The notes beneath the pieces are model-generated. The model saw nothing but the letters and a program-made list of their open reading frames with translations. It did no database searches and was not told where the DNA came from. Below are positions 9,401-16,980 of a DNA stretch of 42,633 nt, in pieces. Each line of letters starts with the position of its first letter. Positions within the stretch are counted from its first letter, which is position 1. The stretch comes from Nocardia amikacinitolerans NBRC 108937. GTDB lineage: Bacteria; Actinomycetota; Actinomycetes; Mycobacteriales; Mycobacteriaceae. Where the stretch lies: assembly GCF_001612615.1 (NCBI RefSeq), contig NZ_BDAU01000023.1:1-42633 (forward strand), written 5' to 3'. The position numbers were made by a program, and so were the translations under genes.

Positions 9401-10666
9401 GGCGTTGCGCCACATCGGAAGCGGCACCGAGGCGGGGAGCGGCACCCGCGCGAGCAGATGCGCGAGACCGAGCACCAGCGGAATGCGGATCAGCGGCTCG
9501 AGTTTGTGCACGTTGCGCAGCGGTGCGCCGGTCGAATCCAGGAAGACCCGCACCGAGTCCGCGAACGGGCCGGAGAGCTCGCCCACGTAACCCGCGCAGA
9601 TCCCGACCAGCCCGACGAGCAGGATCAGCGCCAGCCGCCCGCGATACGGCATCGACCGCATGGCGAGCCCGGCCATGCCCGCGGCGGCGAGCAGACCGGT
9701 GGCCAGCACTGCGGCGGGTTGGGTCACCAGGACCGCGCCCGCGATGCGTTCCGGCGAGACGAACGGGGTCCAGCTGTCGGTGCCGCGCAGCACCTCCGCC
9801 AGCGACGCCCACTGCGTGGTCACGCCGGAGGATTCGATGTAGTCCAGGAACGGCGGACTGACCCGGCCGAGCAGAAGAAGCGGCACCGCCCACCAGAAGG
9901 TGGCCAGGACGAGCAGCGGAATCCAGGCCGCCGTGAAACGCCACCAGCGCTTGTTGGGCTTGTACGAAGCCCACCAGAGCAGCGCGGGCAGGAACGCGGC
10001 GACCGTGGCCACGGCGTTCACCGCGCCCATCAACGCGAGCGCGAGCGCACTGCCCGCGGGCGAGGCGGCGCCGCCCCGCTTGCGTCGTCGATACGCGGTG
10101 CCGAGCGCGGCGGGAGCCAGCAGCACCCACGGCGCGAGCACCATCGGCAGGGTCTCCGAGGAGATCGAGCCGAGCGTGGTGAGCACGCGCGGGGACAGCG
10201 TGTACGCGACCGCCGCGATGATCCGAGACCCGCGGCTGCCGAGACCGAGCGCCTCGCAGAGCCGGACGATCCCCCAGAACCCGGCGAGCAGCAGCAGCGC
10301 CCACCAGATCCGCTGCGTCACCCAGGCGGGCAGGCCCAGCAGATCTCCGGCCGAGAAGAACGCGCCGTGCGGGAAGAAGTACCCGTAGGCCTGATTCTGC
10401 ACTTGGCCCATCGGGGCCTGGCTGCTCCACAGGTGCGCGGCGCGGTCGAGGAAACCCAGCGGATTCTGCGCCAGGTCGTACTTCGTGTCGGCGACCGTGA
10501 GTCCGGGCGCCTGCAAGAAGGTGAGCAGGAACGCCACGACCACCGTCGCGGCGAACCATCGTCTACCGAGCGGCGCGGCCTCGGACGGACCCGAGGCCAC
10601 ACCGGAGGAGCCGAGCGAGTCGGCGGGTGAAGCGGAGGTCAGCGGCTCAGCGGCTGCCGTACTCAA
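6440..10666 (-). CDS. aftD: Alpha-(1->3)-arabinofuranosyltransferase AftD
   Basis: About 1408 residues, the usual size of AftD. This GT-C glycosyltransferase transfers arabinofuranose from decaprenyl-phospho-arabinose to arabinogalactan and lipoarabinomannan outside the plasma membrane. The N-terminal third is polytopic and contains conserved stretches such as QNQAYGYFFPHGAFF, WVTQRIWWALLL and SPRVLTTLGSISSETLPM. A long extracytoplasmic region with beta-rich, carbohydrate-binding-like modules follows (for example GDPSTAWISN and GDPRTSWTAP, typical of F5/8-type folds). A C-terminal membrane segment comes after VDRWYRLGIFGG. No ATG lies near the expected N-terminus. The best start is TTG at 10666 (reading M-STAAAEPLTS), which overlaps the DUF2613 gene by 20 bp and suggests translational coupling; a downstream GTG in SSGVASG is an alternative. 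The order DUF2613-aftD is the same as Rv0236A-Rv0236c. Confidence 0.93.
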   Translation of the reverse strand: MSTAAAEPLTSASPADSLGSSGVASGPSEAAPLGRRWFAATVVVAFLLTFLQAPGLTVADTKYDLAQNPLGFLDRAAHLWSSQAPMGQVQNQAYGYFFPHGAFFSAGDLLGLPAWVTQRIWWALLLLAGFWGIVRLCEALGLGSRGSRIIAAVAYTLSPRVLTTLGSISSETLPMVLAPWVLLAPAALGTAYRRRKRGGAASPAGSALALALMGAVNAVATVAAFLPALLWWASYKPNKRWWRFTAAWIPLLVLATFWWAVPLLLLGRVSPPFLDYIESSGVTTQWASLAEVLRGTDSWTPFVSPERIAGAVLVTQPAAVLATGLLAAAGMAGLAMRSMPYRGRLALILLVGLVGICAGYVGELSGPFADSVRVFLDSTGAPLRNVHKLEPLIRIPLVLGLAHLLARVPLPASVPLPMWRNAFAHPERNRMVAVAGLILTALALSTSLAWTGKLAPRGAYDEVPAYWQQTADWLAENAADTRALVVPGAPFGSQVWGLTRDEPLQALASTPWAVRDAVPLNPPGTIRAMDSVQRLIADGRPSAGLATTLADQGIGILVLRNDLDPETSRSTRPLLAHRAIEGSPGLTKVAEFGSPIETNVIADDLVADGDLRPAYRAVEIYRVEPRPPAGSDVEIRSGTGAPHSFPGAYTVPLADVPVVQGGPEVLERLDRDGAAPGPTLLASDAARAGLPIGPVTVTDTPMDREADFGKVDNHNSALRAPDDARRTHNLVPDYAVPGAELVRGEWSGATVTASSSAADATQLGGAAPGSSTAAVVDGDPSTAWISNGTERAVGQWLRLDLDEPISSGLLRLTTSSAAIGDPVKWVEVRTDNGSVSARITEPGAQVSISLPAGRTEWLTITAIRTEGGSGGGQFGISELTLDDYTVRDAPVRVDIRHHTVLPPTPEDAQVTAWDLGQEFPGRSACFDAPDRVRCSKGLALAPEEPGLFDRTLDSPVPMTVVPELTVRTRQGPALEALLTDRSRPVARGKADVGDLRGSAFAATDGDPRTSWTAPEDSVRDITDPKPTLTIELPEPALVTGLDITPSLGGLPAAPTSVSVNLGNGPQVREVDPGEATRISLYPTVTDRIELSVQSWKPVLDKTALGFALTQPPGIAEVAVLGPDYPAPAGLDREVTVPCEAGPTIALGGRTVRTSVTATVGELRSGAPVSARACSDEVLPVREGRAEVVVAPTELFSVDRLRLNRTDFQPIAPATDLRLLVLPLSTNVSWEAHTADGRSLEPVVVDGWQQGWLLPADAAGPITISFPVDRWYRLGIFGGLLLLVPLALLAVPRGRRVSVDSLADTATPPRPWRNRAVGAVGLVAGATIIAGPVGTALTAAGLAATQFADRHTTRFLAATAGIGTALSAAALSTGPWRAPDGYMGHSLWVQLPALIAVIAVGLAALPPRR

Positions 10667-10817
10667 CGTTGTTGAGCAACGAGGAGTCCGCGTCGCCGCT
10701 GCGGTCGATGTCGGGGCGCGTGTTCTGCTGCACCGCCGCGGTGATGACGAACACCGCGATCGCGCCGAGCACGGCACCGGCAACCGCACTCGCAACACCA
10801 GGAACAGCAAACTTCAT
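10647..10817 (-). CDS. DUF2613 small membrane protein
   Basis: A 56-residue protein with an N-terminal hydrophobic helix (VPGVASAVAGAVLGAIAVFV) and a short polar tail ending NNVEYGSR. This is the pattern of DUF2613 proteins, which sit immediately upstream of aftD in mycobacteria (Rv0236A). Start ATG at 10817 has GGAGAG seven bases upstream; ten further in-frame codons upstream are open but lie before this ribosome site. Its 3' end overlaps the aftD start by 20 bp. Function is unknown; the linkage suggests a role with AftD. Confidence 0.87.
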   Translation of the reverse strand: MKFAVPGVASAVAGAVLGAIAVFVITAAVQQNTRPDIDRSGDADSSLLNNVEYGSR

Positions 10818-10931
10818 CGCGGCTCTCCAATACATCGGGACAGGCAATTCCGGGTCAACCTACCGCATGATCGGCGCTCAGGGTGAGCAAGGTGACAATC
10901 CGGCGTCTCACAATATCGGAAGTAACCGGGA

Positions 10932-12023
10932 TTACTCCGGCACCGCGCACCCGAGGCCGCCGAGGAAGGTGCGCAGCTTCGCGGTGGTCTCGTCCAGTTC
11001 GGACCGCGGTTCGGAGGCCGCGACGATGCCGCCGCCCGCGTAGGCGCGCAGCGCTCGGCCGTCTGCCGACAGTTCCGCGCAGCGGATCGCCACCACCCAT
11101 TCGCCGTCGCCGTGCGCGTCGCACCAGCCGACCGCCCCGCCGTAGAAGCCGCGATCCTCCTCGACGTGGTTGATGGTGTCGAGGGCCAACACGGTTGGCG
11201 TGCCGCAGACCGCGGGCGTGGGATGCAGCAGCAGCGCCAGATCGAGCGCGGTGGTCGACGGATCGCGCAGGGTGCCGGTGATCGGCGTGGCCAGATGCCA
11301 CACATCGTGCGTGTTGACCAGCTGCGGTCCATCCGGGATGGTCAGCTCGGCGCAGACGGGTGTCAGCACCTGCCTGATCCACTCGATGACGAACGCGTGC
11401 TCGTCGCGGTTCTTCGTGCTGGTCAGCAGGTTTGCGGCCTGCGCGGCATCCGCGTCCGGATCGGCGCGGCGCGGCAGGGTGCCCGCCAGCGGACGCAGCG
11501 TCACGGTCGCGCCGTGCCGTGCCACGAGAACCTCCGGCGTCGCGCCGAGCAGCGTCGCGCCGGTGCGACCGGCGGGCGAGAGATCGACCGCGTAGACGTT
11601 GGCGTGCGGGTGCCTGGTCAGCAGCTGCGCGGCGACCAGTTCCGGATCGAGCGCCCGATCCGCCTCGGCGAGCACCGAGCGGGCTGCGACCACCTTGCGC
11701 AGCGGTTGGTCTGGATCGTTCAGCTGCTCGACGAATTTCGTCACCCGCGCGATATGTTCTGCGGGACTTGGTATTTCGGTGACCACGCGCACCGAGGGCA
11801 GTTCGGGCAGCGCGGCGGGACGCCACGGACCCGCGGTGTGCTCGGCCCGCTCCGGCGCGGCGAGCGCGGCGGGTCGGTTCGGATCGAACGGTAGCGCCCC
11901 GACGACGATCTCCGCCGCGCCGTCCCGCAAGGCTTTGCGAGCCCGGTTCGCGTCGTCGAAGGCCGTCCGGATCCCGGTCGCGCGCATCACGCCACCGGGC
12001 TGGGCGAGCAGGAATCCGTTCAT
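10932..12023 (-). CDS. Isochorismate synthase (chorismate-binding family)
   Basis: The 363-residue protein belongs to the chorismate-binding family (PF00425), which turns chorismate into isochorismate for menaquinone or for salicylate-type siderophores. Visible landmarks are LRKVVAARS with the likely general-base lysine, LLGATPEVLV, LAGTLPRRAD, NRDEHAFVIEWI, HPTPAVCGTP, GFYGGAVGW and the C-terminal GGGIVAASEPRSELDET. The length is that of single-domain isochorismate synthases (EntC/MenF, like Rv3215) and lacks the pyruvate-lyase extension needed to recognise a salicylate synthase with confidence. Start ATG at 12023 follows GAGGGG and leads into MNGFLLAQPGG. No menaquinone or siderophore genes are adjacent, so its pathway cannot be fixed from context. 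Confidence 0.85.
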   Translation of the reverse strand: MNGFLLAQPGGVMRATGIRTAFDDANRARKALRDGAAEIVVGALPFDPNRPAALAAPERAEHTAGPWRPAALPELPSVRVVTEIPSPAEHIARVTKFVEQLNDPDQPLRKVVAARSVLAEADRALDPELVAAQLLTRHPHANVYAVDLSPAGRTGATLLGATPEVLVARHGATVTLRPLAGTLPRRADPDADAAQAANLLTSTKNRDEHAFVIEWIRQVLTPVCAELTIPDGPQLVNTHDVWHLATPITGTLRDPSTTALDLALLLHPTPAVCGTPTVLALDTINHVEEDRGFYGGAVGWCDAHGDGEWVVAIRCAELSADGRALRAYAGGGIVAASEPRSELDETTAKLRTFLGGLGCAVPE

Positions 12024-12085
12024 GACCCCTCGACCATAGCCGCGCGCGACGGCCGCGGGCGCGCGTGAGCGACCGAGATCACGGG

Positions 12086-12571
12086 TCAGAATTCGCGCTG
12101 CGGTTCCTTGCCGGGCGGAACCATCAGCACCGGACGGTGGCAGTGTTTCAACACCGCGTCGGCGACGCTGCTGTGCAGCAGTGCGCGAATGCCCGTGGCG
12201 CCGCGGGTGCCCGCGACGATGATGTCGACGTCCAAGTCGTCGGCGCATTCGACGATGGCGTTCCAGATGGTCGTGGTGCATTCCGCGGTGCGTGCCTCGG
12301 CGTTCAGTCCGGCGAGCTTGGCCAGGCGCACGCCTTCGGTGTTGATGTTGCGCGCGTCGACGTAGGCGATGTCCTCGATCTCCTCGTCGGGCACCCACTC
12401 GGGTTGCATCACACCCGACAACCCCGACAGCCGAGCGGCCTGGCGCACCATGGGTTCCCAGGCCGTCAGCACCACGGCTCTGTTCGCGGAGAGAAACCGA
12501 CCGGCGTATTCGATGGCACGCTTGGCGTTCTCGGAGCCGTCGTAGGCGATGAGCATCAGATCGCAGGGCAC
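12086..12571 (-). CDS. Universal stress protein (UspA family)
   Basis: A 161-residue single-domain Usp protein (PF00582). It opens with LMLIAYDGSENAKRAIEYA, the conserved first strand and phosphate-contacting aspartate. It ends with the nucleotide-binding signature GTRGATGIRALLHSSVAD followed by CHRPVLMVP. The G-x2-G-x9-S/T pattern indicates an ATP-binding member. The start is GTG at 12571 because AGGAGG lies six bases before it; further open codons upstream do not look like a Usp. Members are induced by stress and hypoxia in mycobacteria; the target here is unknown. It lies 62 bp after the isochorismate synthase start, on the same strand. Confidence 0.88.
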   Translation of the reverse strand: MPCDLMLIAYDGSENAKRAIEYAGRFLSANRAVVLTAWEPMVRQAARLSGLSGVMQPEWVPDEEIEDIAYVDARNINTEGVRLAKLAGLNAEARTAECTTTIWNAIVECADDLDVDIIVAGTRGATGIRALLHSSVADAVLKHCHRPVLMVPPGKEPQREF

Positions 12572-12700
12572 GGTGACCTCCTGGTCAAGTCTCCTGGCTA
12601 TGGAACCGACACTACCCCCGCGCAACGGCCCCCGGCGGCTGCGGCGCGCAGGGATAATCGGCCCTGAGAGCACGGTTGAGCAGCGGAAACCGGGAGCGCG

Positions 12701-14281
12701 ATGGACCGGACGATCGAAGCGGTGTTCTACGGCAGGCACGAGGCTGATCCGCGGGCGCTGCTGTATTTCGAGTGGCGCGAGCGTCTCGAATCGGGGTATC
12801 TGGTCGCGGGGTTCGAGTCGGCGGTTCGGGCGTTGGCGGGGGCTGAGGAAGTGGATGCCGAGGGGTGTTGGAGATTGTTGGGGGAGATCGAGTCCGCGGG
12901 GCGGGATCCCGGGTGGGGGTATGAGGAGGGGGAGTTCGGGGCGGCTGGGCTCGTGTCGAGCGGTGCCGCGTCACGCGGTTTCCTCGCGAAGGACGAACTC
13001 TTCGACCGCGTCTACGGCGGCTGGCTGGGTCGGTGCGTCGGGTGCGTGCTGGGGAAACCGCTGGAGAACGGGTTCGTGTGGACGCGCGAACACATCCGTG
13101 CCTATCTGGAACGGGCAGGCGCGTATCCGCTGACGGACTACGTCCCCGCCCTGCTCCCACCCTCGCCACGCTTCCCGCTCAACCCGACCTGGCCGGTGTC
13201 GGCGCGCGGCCGCATCGATGGCGCTCCGCGCGACGACGACATCGACTACACCGTCCTCGGACTCCATCTCCTCGAATCCCGCGGACTCGACTTCACCGCC
13301 GACGACGTCGCGCGACTGTGGTTGGAACGCCTCCCCTTCCTCCAGACCTACACCGCCGAACGCGTCGCCTACCGCAACCTCGTCGACGGACTGCGTCCGC
13401 CGCGGACAGCCGAAGTCCGCAACCCGTACCGCGAGTGGATCGGCGCCATGATCCGCGCCGACATCTTCGGCTATGTCAGCCCGGGCGACCCGGAGCGCGC
13501 CGCTGCCCTCGCCGCTCGCGAAGCGGCCGTATCCCACACGGGGAACGGTGTTTTCGCGGCCATGTGGGCGGCAGCTCTGGTCGCCGCGGCCTTCACGGCG
13601 CGGTTTGCTTCCGGCGGTACGTCCGCTCCCCGTGGGCCTGGTGACGGGGCTGTGGACGGTGGCCCCGGCCTGGACATCGCGACCGGCGAGCAGGCGGTTG
13701 GGGTCGCAGGGCGTGGTTCCGCCTGGGATAGCGCTGACGAGCAGGACGTGGATCTCCAGGCAGCAGTCCGCGATCACGGGGCGGGACTCGGGGAGGGCTC
13801 CCCAGTCCTGCCGGAGGGCCATGCGGGCGCGCTCTTTTCGGACTCTGCCTCCGCCGTCGTATCGGCCCTCACAGCCGCCCAGAACGTCCTGCCACGTCGT
13901 TCCCGTCTGGCGATCGCTCTCGCGGAGGTCCGCGCCGATTTCGACCGCGGTCTCTCCTGGGAACAGGCTGTGGACAACATCGACGCCAGGCACGGTGGAT
14001 ACAACTGGGTCCACGCCATACCCAACGCATGTCGGGTCGCCGCCGGGTTACTTTGGGGCGCGGGCGATTTCACGCGAACGATCGCTTTGACCGTTCAGAG
14101 CGGGGCCGATACCGATTCCAGTGGAGCTACCGCCGGTTCGGTCGCCGGAATTCTGGTGGGTTCGAACGGAATTCCCGCGCATTGGATCGACCCGCTGCAC
14201 GACATGTTGCACAGTGCGGTCATGGGTTATGACGGAGCGCGCATTTCGGAACTGGCCCGTCGTACGTGCGCGCTGGTCTGA
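12701..14281 (+). CDS. ADP-ribosylglycohydrolase family protein with lineage-specific insert
   Basis: The 526-residue protein carries ADP-ribosylglycohydrolase (ARH/DraG, PF03747) landmarks in order. These are the entry motif DRVYGGWLGRCVGCVLGKPL (about 105-125), DDDIDYT (near 182), AVSHTGNGVFAAMWAAALVA (near 280) and GADTDSSGATAGSVAG (near 470). The aspartates of DDDIDYT and GADTDS are the expected binuclear magnesium ligands, so the enzyme should be active, removing ADP-ribose from proteins or from related substrates. Residues about 305-385 form a low-complexity Gly/Ala/Asp/Ser-rich insert not expected in the family. The N-terminal 100 residues are also extra and of unknown function. Start ATG at 12701 follows GGGAG. 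The gene is divergent from the stress protein, with 129 bp between their starts. Confidence 0.87.
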   Translation: MDRTIEAVFYGRHEADPRALLYFEWRERLESGYLVAGFESAVRALAGAEEVDAEGCWRLLGEIESAGRDPGWGYEEGEFGAAGLVSSGAASRGFLAKDELFDRVYGGWLGRCVGCVLGKPLENGFVWTREHIRAYLERAGAYPLTDYVPALLPPSPRFPLNPTWPVSARGRIDGAPRDDDIDYTVLGLHLLESRGLDFTADDVARLWLERLPFLQTYTAERVAYRNLVDGLRPPRTAEVRNPYREWIGAMIRADIFGYVSPGDPERAAALAAREAAVSHTGNGVFAAMWAAALVAAAFTARFASGGTSAPRGPGDGAVDGGPGLDIATGEQAVGVAGRGSAWDSADEQDVDLQAAVRDHGAGLGEGSPVLPEGHAGALFSDSASAVVSALTAAQNVLPRRSRLAIALAEVRADFDRGLSWEQAVDNIDARHGGYNWVHAIPNACRVAAGLLWGAGDFTRTIALTVQSGADTDSSGATAGSVAGILVGSNGIPAHWIDPLHDMLHSAVMGYDGARISELARRTCALV

Positions 14282-14389
14282 ACGGGGTCGGGTGCGGTCG
14301 GATGGCTTGTATCCGAATCGGTGAGCAGCACAAGGTAGACGGGAATTCCGTGCGTTCCGGTCGGATGCTGCGGTTGGTTGACGGTTCCC

Positions 14390-14478
14390 AATACCGGGGG
14401 TGCCCAAGGGGGTGCACCTACTAGTGGTTTCGCCCAATGTTGCGGGTGCCCAAGAGGTTTGCCTACCCAGGTTTTCCT
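14390..14478. repeat. Two-copy direct repeat downstream of the ADP-ribosylglycohydrolase
   Basis: CCCAATACCGGGGGTGCCC near 14390 and CCCAATGTTGCGGGTGCCC near 14433 open two related units of about 45-55 bp. Both units continue with AAGRGG and a CCTAC block. No gene is evident from the ADP-ribosylglycohydrolase stop to lpqI apart from this and the element that follows. Confidence 0.5.
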
Positions 14479-14479
14479 C

Positions 14480-14746
14480 GGAGCAGTGCTGGGCGCGTCG
14501 TGTGCCGTACCCGGCTTACCTCCCGCAGTTCGGTGGGTGGGTTCGGGTTCCGGTGTGGTCATCCGGCTGTGGTTGCGTCTAGGGAGGGCAATCCGGAGGT
14601 TGGTCTAGGCAGGGCTTCTGGTCGTCCATAGGCGCAACCACCATTTGACTACCGTCGATAGAGAAATGGCGGTTGCCCCAAATCGACGGTAGTCAAATGG
14701 CGGCTATCTGATCTTGAACAGCCACCCTTTGACTACCCTCGATTGT
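14480..14746 (-). mobile_element. Dispersed inverted-repeat element, copy 1 (MITE-like)
   Basis: CCATTTGACTACCGTCGAT (14641-14659) and ATCGACGGTAGTCAAATGG (14682-14700) form a perfect 19-bp inverted repeat. A third degenerate arm in the first orientation follows at 14720-14744, after a CTGATCTTGAAC spacer. The flank at about 14485-14585 (with GTGCCGTACCCGGCTTACCT and GTGGTCATCCGGC) is also shared with the second copy at 42264-42505, which lies in the opposite orientation. No transposase is present. Short proteins encoded in the element (for example one reading GHPAVVASRE in both copies) are of doubtful reality. Confidence 0.75.
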
Positions 14747-14848
14747 TCAGTCCCCTAGACACCGCACGGGCGGCTGCCGCAGGCGCCCGCAGGTATGCGA
14801 TCAGCACCCCGCGAAACACCTGCACCCTCCTCGCACTACCGTTGACCT

Positions 14849-16012
14849 ATGCGGAAGACGCCTCTCGTCCTGCTCGCACTCTGCGCCGCGGTCGCTACCG
14901 CCTGCTCCAACGGCGAAGCCCCGGCCCCCGCCACGTCGCGCGCCGAAACCCCCGAAACGACGGTGGCCGCCCCGGCCGCTCCGCCCAGTCCGGCACAGCG
15001 CGACTGCGGTGCCGAGTACCTCGCGAAGTTCACCCCGAGGCAGAAGCTCGCGCAGCTGCTGACCGTCGGCGTGACGGGGGGCGCCGACGCGGCGAACGTG
15101 GTGCGCACCGAGCAGGTCGGCGGCATCTTCATCGGCGGCTGGACCGACCGGTCGCTGATCTCCGGACCCGCGCTGGACGAGGTGAAGGCGGCCGCGATCA
15201 CGCCGCTGATGGTGACCATCGATGAGGAGGGCGGCCGCGTCTCGCGGGTCCGCGACATCATCGGTGCGGTCCCGTCGGCCCGCGTCACCGCGCAGACCAT
15301 GACACCCGAGCAGTTCTACGACGCGACCGTCACCCGCGGCCGCGACCTGAAGGAACTCGGCATCACGGTCAATTTCGCCCCGGACGTGGACGTGAGCAGC
15401 CAGCCCGACGACACCGTCATCGGCGACCGCTCCTTCTCCGACGACCCCGAGGTGGTCACCCGCTACGCCGACGCCTACATCCGCGCGATGCGCGAGGTCG
15501 GCGTCGGCACCGTGATGAAGCACTTCCCCGGCCACGGCTCCGGATCGGGCGACTCGCACACCGGCGCGGTGCGCACGCCGCCGCTGGATCAGCTCCAGAC
15601 GGTCGACCTGGTGCCGTTCCGCAACCTGATCGGTTCGGGCGCGGCCGTGATGGTCGGCCACCTCGACGTCCCCGGCCTGACCGAGCCGAACGTGCCGGCC
15701 AGCATCAGCCCGCAGGTCATGTCGCTGTTGCGCGAGGGCACGGGCTACGGAGCCGCCCCGTTCGACGGCCCGATCTTCACCGACGACCTCGGCGGCATGG
15801 CGGCCATCAGCGCGCGCATGACCATCGAGGACGCGGTCGAATCCGCGCTGGTCGCGGGCGCCGACAACGCCTTGTGGATCACCACCGACGCCGTCCCGAC
15901 GGTGCTCGATCAGCTCGAGCAGGCGGTGGCGAGTGGACGCCTGCCCGCCGCGCAGGTCGACCGCTCGGTGCTTCGGATGGCCGCGTACAAGGGCGCGCTA
16001 CCGCCCTGCTGA
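14849..16012 (+). CDS. lpqI: GH3 beta-N-acetylglucosaminidase-like lipoprotein (LpqI-like)
   Basis: The 387-residue protein starts with a lipoprotein signal: basic MRK, a hydrophobic stretch, then the lipobox-like AVATAC with the modified cysteine at residue 19. The catalytic part is a glycoside hydrolase family 3 N-terminal domain. NagZ-type features are IDEEGGRVSRVRD, VNFAPDVDV, the loop KHFPGHGSGSGDSHTG carrying the His/Asp acid-base dyad, and IFTDDLGGMAA with the nucleophile aspartate. LpqI (Rv0237) is a surface-anchored enzyme of this type linked to cell-wall recycling. The following TetR gene mirrors Rv0238. No strong ribosome site precedes the ATG at 14849, but the signal peptide fixes the start well. 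Confidence 0.9.
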   Translation: MRKTPLVLLALCAAVATACSNGEAPAPATSRAETPETTVAAPAAPPSPAQRDCGAEYLAKFTPRQKLAQLLTVGVTGGADAANVVRTEQVGGIFIGGWTDRSLISGPALDEVKAAAITPLMVTIDEEGGRVSRVRDIIGAVPSARVTAQTMTPEQFYDATVTRGRDLKELGITVNFAPDVDVSSQPDDTVIGDRSFSDDPEVVTRYADAYIRAMREVGVGTVMKHFPGHGSGSGDSHTGAVRTPPLDQLQTVDLVPFRNLIGSGAAVMVGHLDVPGLTEPNVPASISPQVMSLLREGTGYGAAPFDGPIFTDDLGGMAAISARMTIEDAVESALVAGADNALWITTDAVPTVLDQLEQAVASGRLPAAQVDRSVLRMAAYKGALPPC

Positions 16013-16239
16013 GGTCTGGCGCCCGCACACCTTCGTATGACGTACAGGCGGCCACCCCGCCGCGCCCCGTAGTATCGCTGAGTTTCCGCTGACGGTCCCG
16101 CCATCGGCGATGCCGACCGGCCCACCCCCGTCGGACGGCATTCGCCCCGGCGGCTCGCCGTGCAGGCGGGGGGAGGCGCTGGCCCGTTTCACCGCACAGC
16201 TGACCGCGGCGACTGGTGAGCAAATCCGTCCGGCGGAAC

Positions 16240-16253
16240 TTACCTTGGAGTAA
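16240..16253. promoter_or_regulatory. TetR-type operator at the tetR promoter
   Basis: TTACCTTGGAGTAA is a 14-bp palindrome-like site of the form TTACY-N4-RGTAA. It overlaps TAATAT (16251-16256), a good -10 hexamer for the downstream regulator gene, and lies 32 bp before the ATG. Matching sites occur in the fabG4/fadA2 promoter region and upstream of fadE5. Autorepression by the encoded TetR protein is inferred. Confidence 0.7.
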
Positions 16254-16285
16254 TATAAGAGATTCACCATGCGGTAGGAGAGTGG

Positions 16286-16885
16286 ATGGCGGGCGGAACG
16301 AAGCGACTTCCTCGGGCGGTTCGTGAGCAGCAGATGCTCGACGCCGCGGTCGAGGTGTTCGCGCGCAAGGGTTTCCACGATACGTCGATGGACGCGATCG
16401 CCGCCGAGGCGAAGATCTCCAAGCCGATGTTGTACCTCTACTACGGCTCCAAGGACGAACTGTTCCGCGCGTGCATCCAGCGCGAGGGCATGCGCTTCAT
16501 CGAAGCCGTCGCACCCGCGGGCAACCCGCTGCTGACCCCGCATGAGCAGGTCCGCACCGCCCTCGAGGGCTTCCTCGGATTCGTCGACCGCAACCGCAAG
16601 TCCTGGCAGGTTCTCTACCGTCAAGCGATCGGGCAGCAAGCCTTCGCCTCCGAAATCGACAACGCCCGAGAGCGGGTCATCGAACTCACCGCGAAGCTGC
16701 TCGAATCCAGCGCCAAGCACGCCGAACCCGGCACCAACTTCGATGTCGTCGCGGTCGCCGTCATCGGCGCGGGCGAGGCCATCGCCGACCGGCTCGCCAG
16801 CGGCCGCATCGAGGTGGCCGAGGCCGTCGACCTGCTCGACGATCTGGCCTGGCGCGGTCTGGCCGGTCGCAAGAAGCCGGAATAG
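16286..16885 (+). CDS. TetR/AcrR-family transcriptional regulator (Rv0238-like)
   Basis: 199 residues. The N-terminal helix-turn-helix reads AAVEVFARKGFHDTSMDAIA followed by AEAKISKPMLYLYYGSKDEL, the classical TetR DNA-binding pattern. The C-terminal all-helical domain would bind a ligand, which the genomic position suggests may be an acyl-CoA or related lipid. The order lpqI-tetR is the same as Rv0237-Rv0238. Start ATG at 16286 follows GGAGAG. The operator at 16240-16253 overlaps its promoter, and the same site recurs at fabG4/fadA2 and fadE5, so I infer that this protein controls itself and those fatty-acid genes. Confidence 0.9.
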   Translation: MAGGTKRLPRAVREQQMLDAAVEVFARKGFHDTSMDAIAAEAKISKPMLYLYYGSKDELFRACIQREGMRFIEAVAPAGNPLLTPHEQVRTALEGFLGFVDRNRKSWQVLYRQAIGQQAFASEIDNARERVIELTAKLLESSAKHAEPGTNFDVVAVAVIGAGEAIADRLASGRIEVAEAVDLLDDLAWRGLAGRKKPE

Positions 16886-16980
16886 ACCGTCATCCCGTTT
16901 GCCAGCCGCGCGCCGCTCTGCCACTCTCGGTCGAGATCACAGCTGGAGGGCCGTCGAGGCTCGGGGACAAACGGGGAAAA

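Noticed and set aside
6374..10630. A 1418-codon open frame on the plus strand opposite aftD
   Set aside because: It is Arg/Gly/His-rich, has no domain and mirrors a conserved AftD gene whose protein matches well.
12086..12739. A longer universal stress protein starting at 12739
   Set aside because: The extra 56 residues are Arg/Pro-rich and overlap the divergent gene start; GTG 12571 has an ideal ribosome site.
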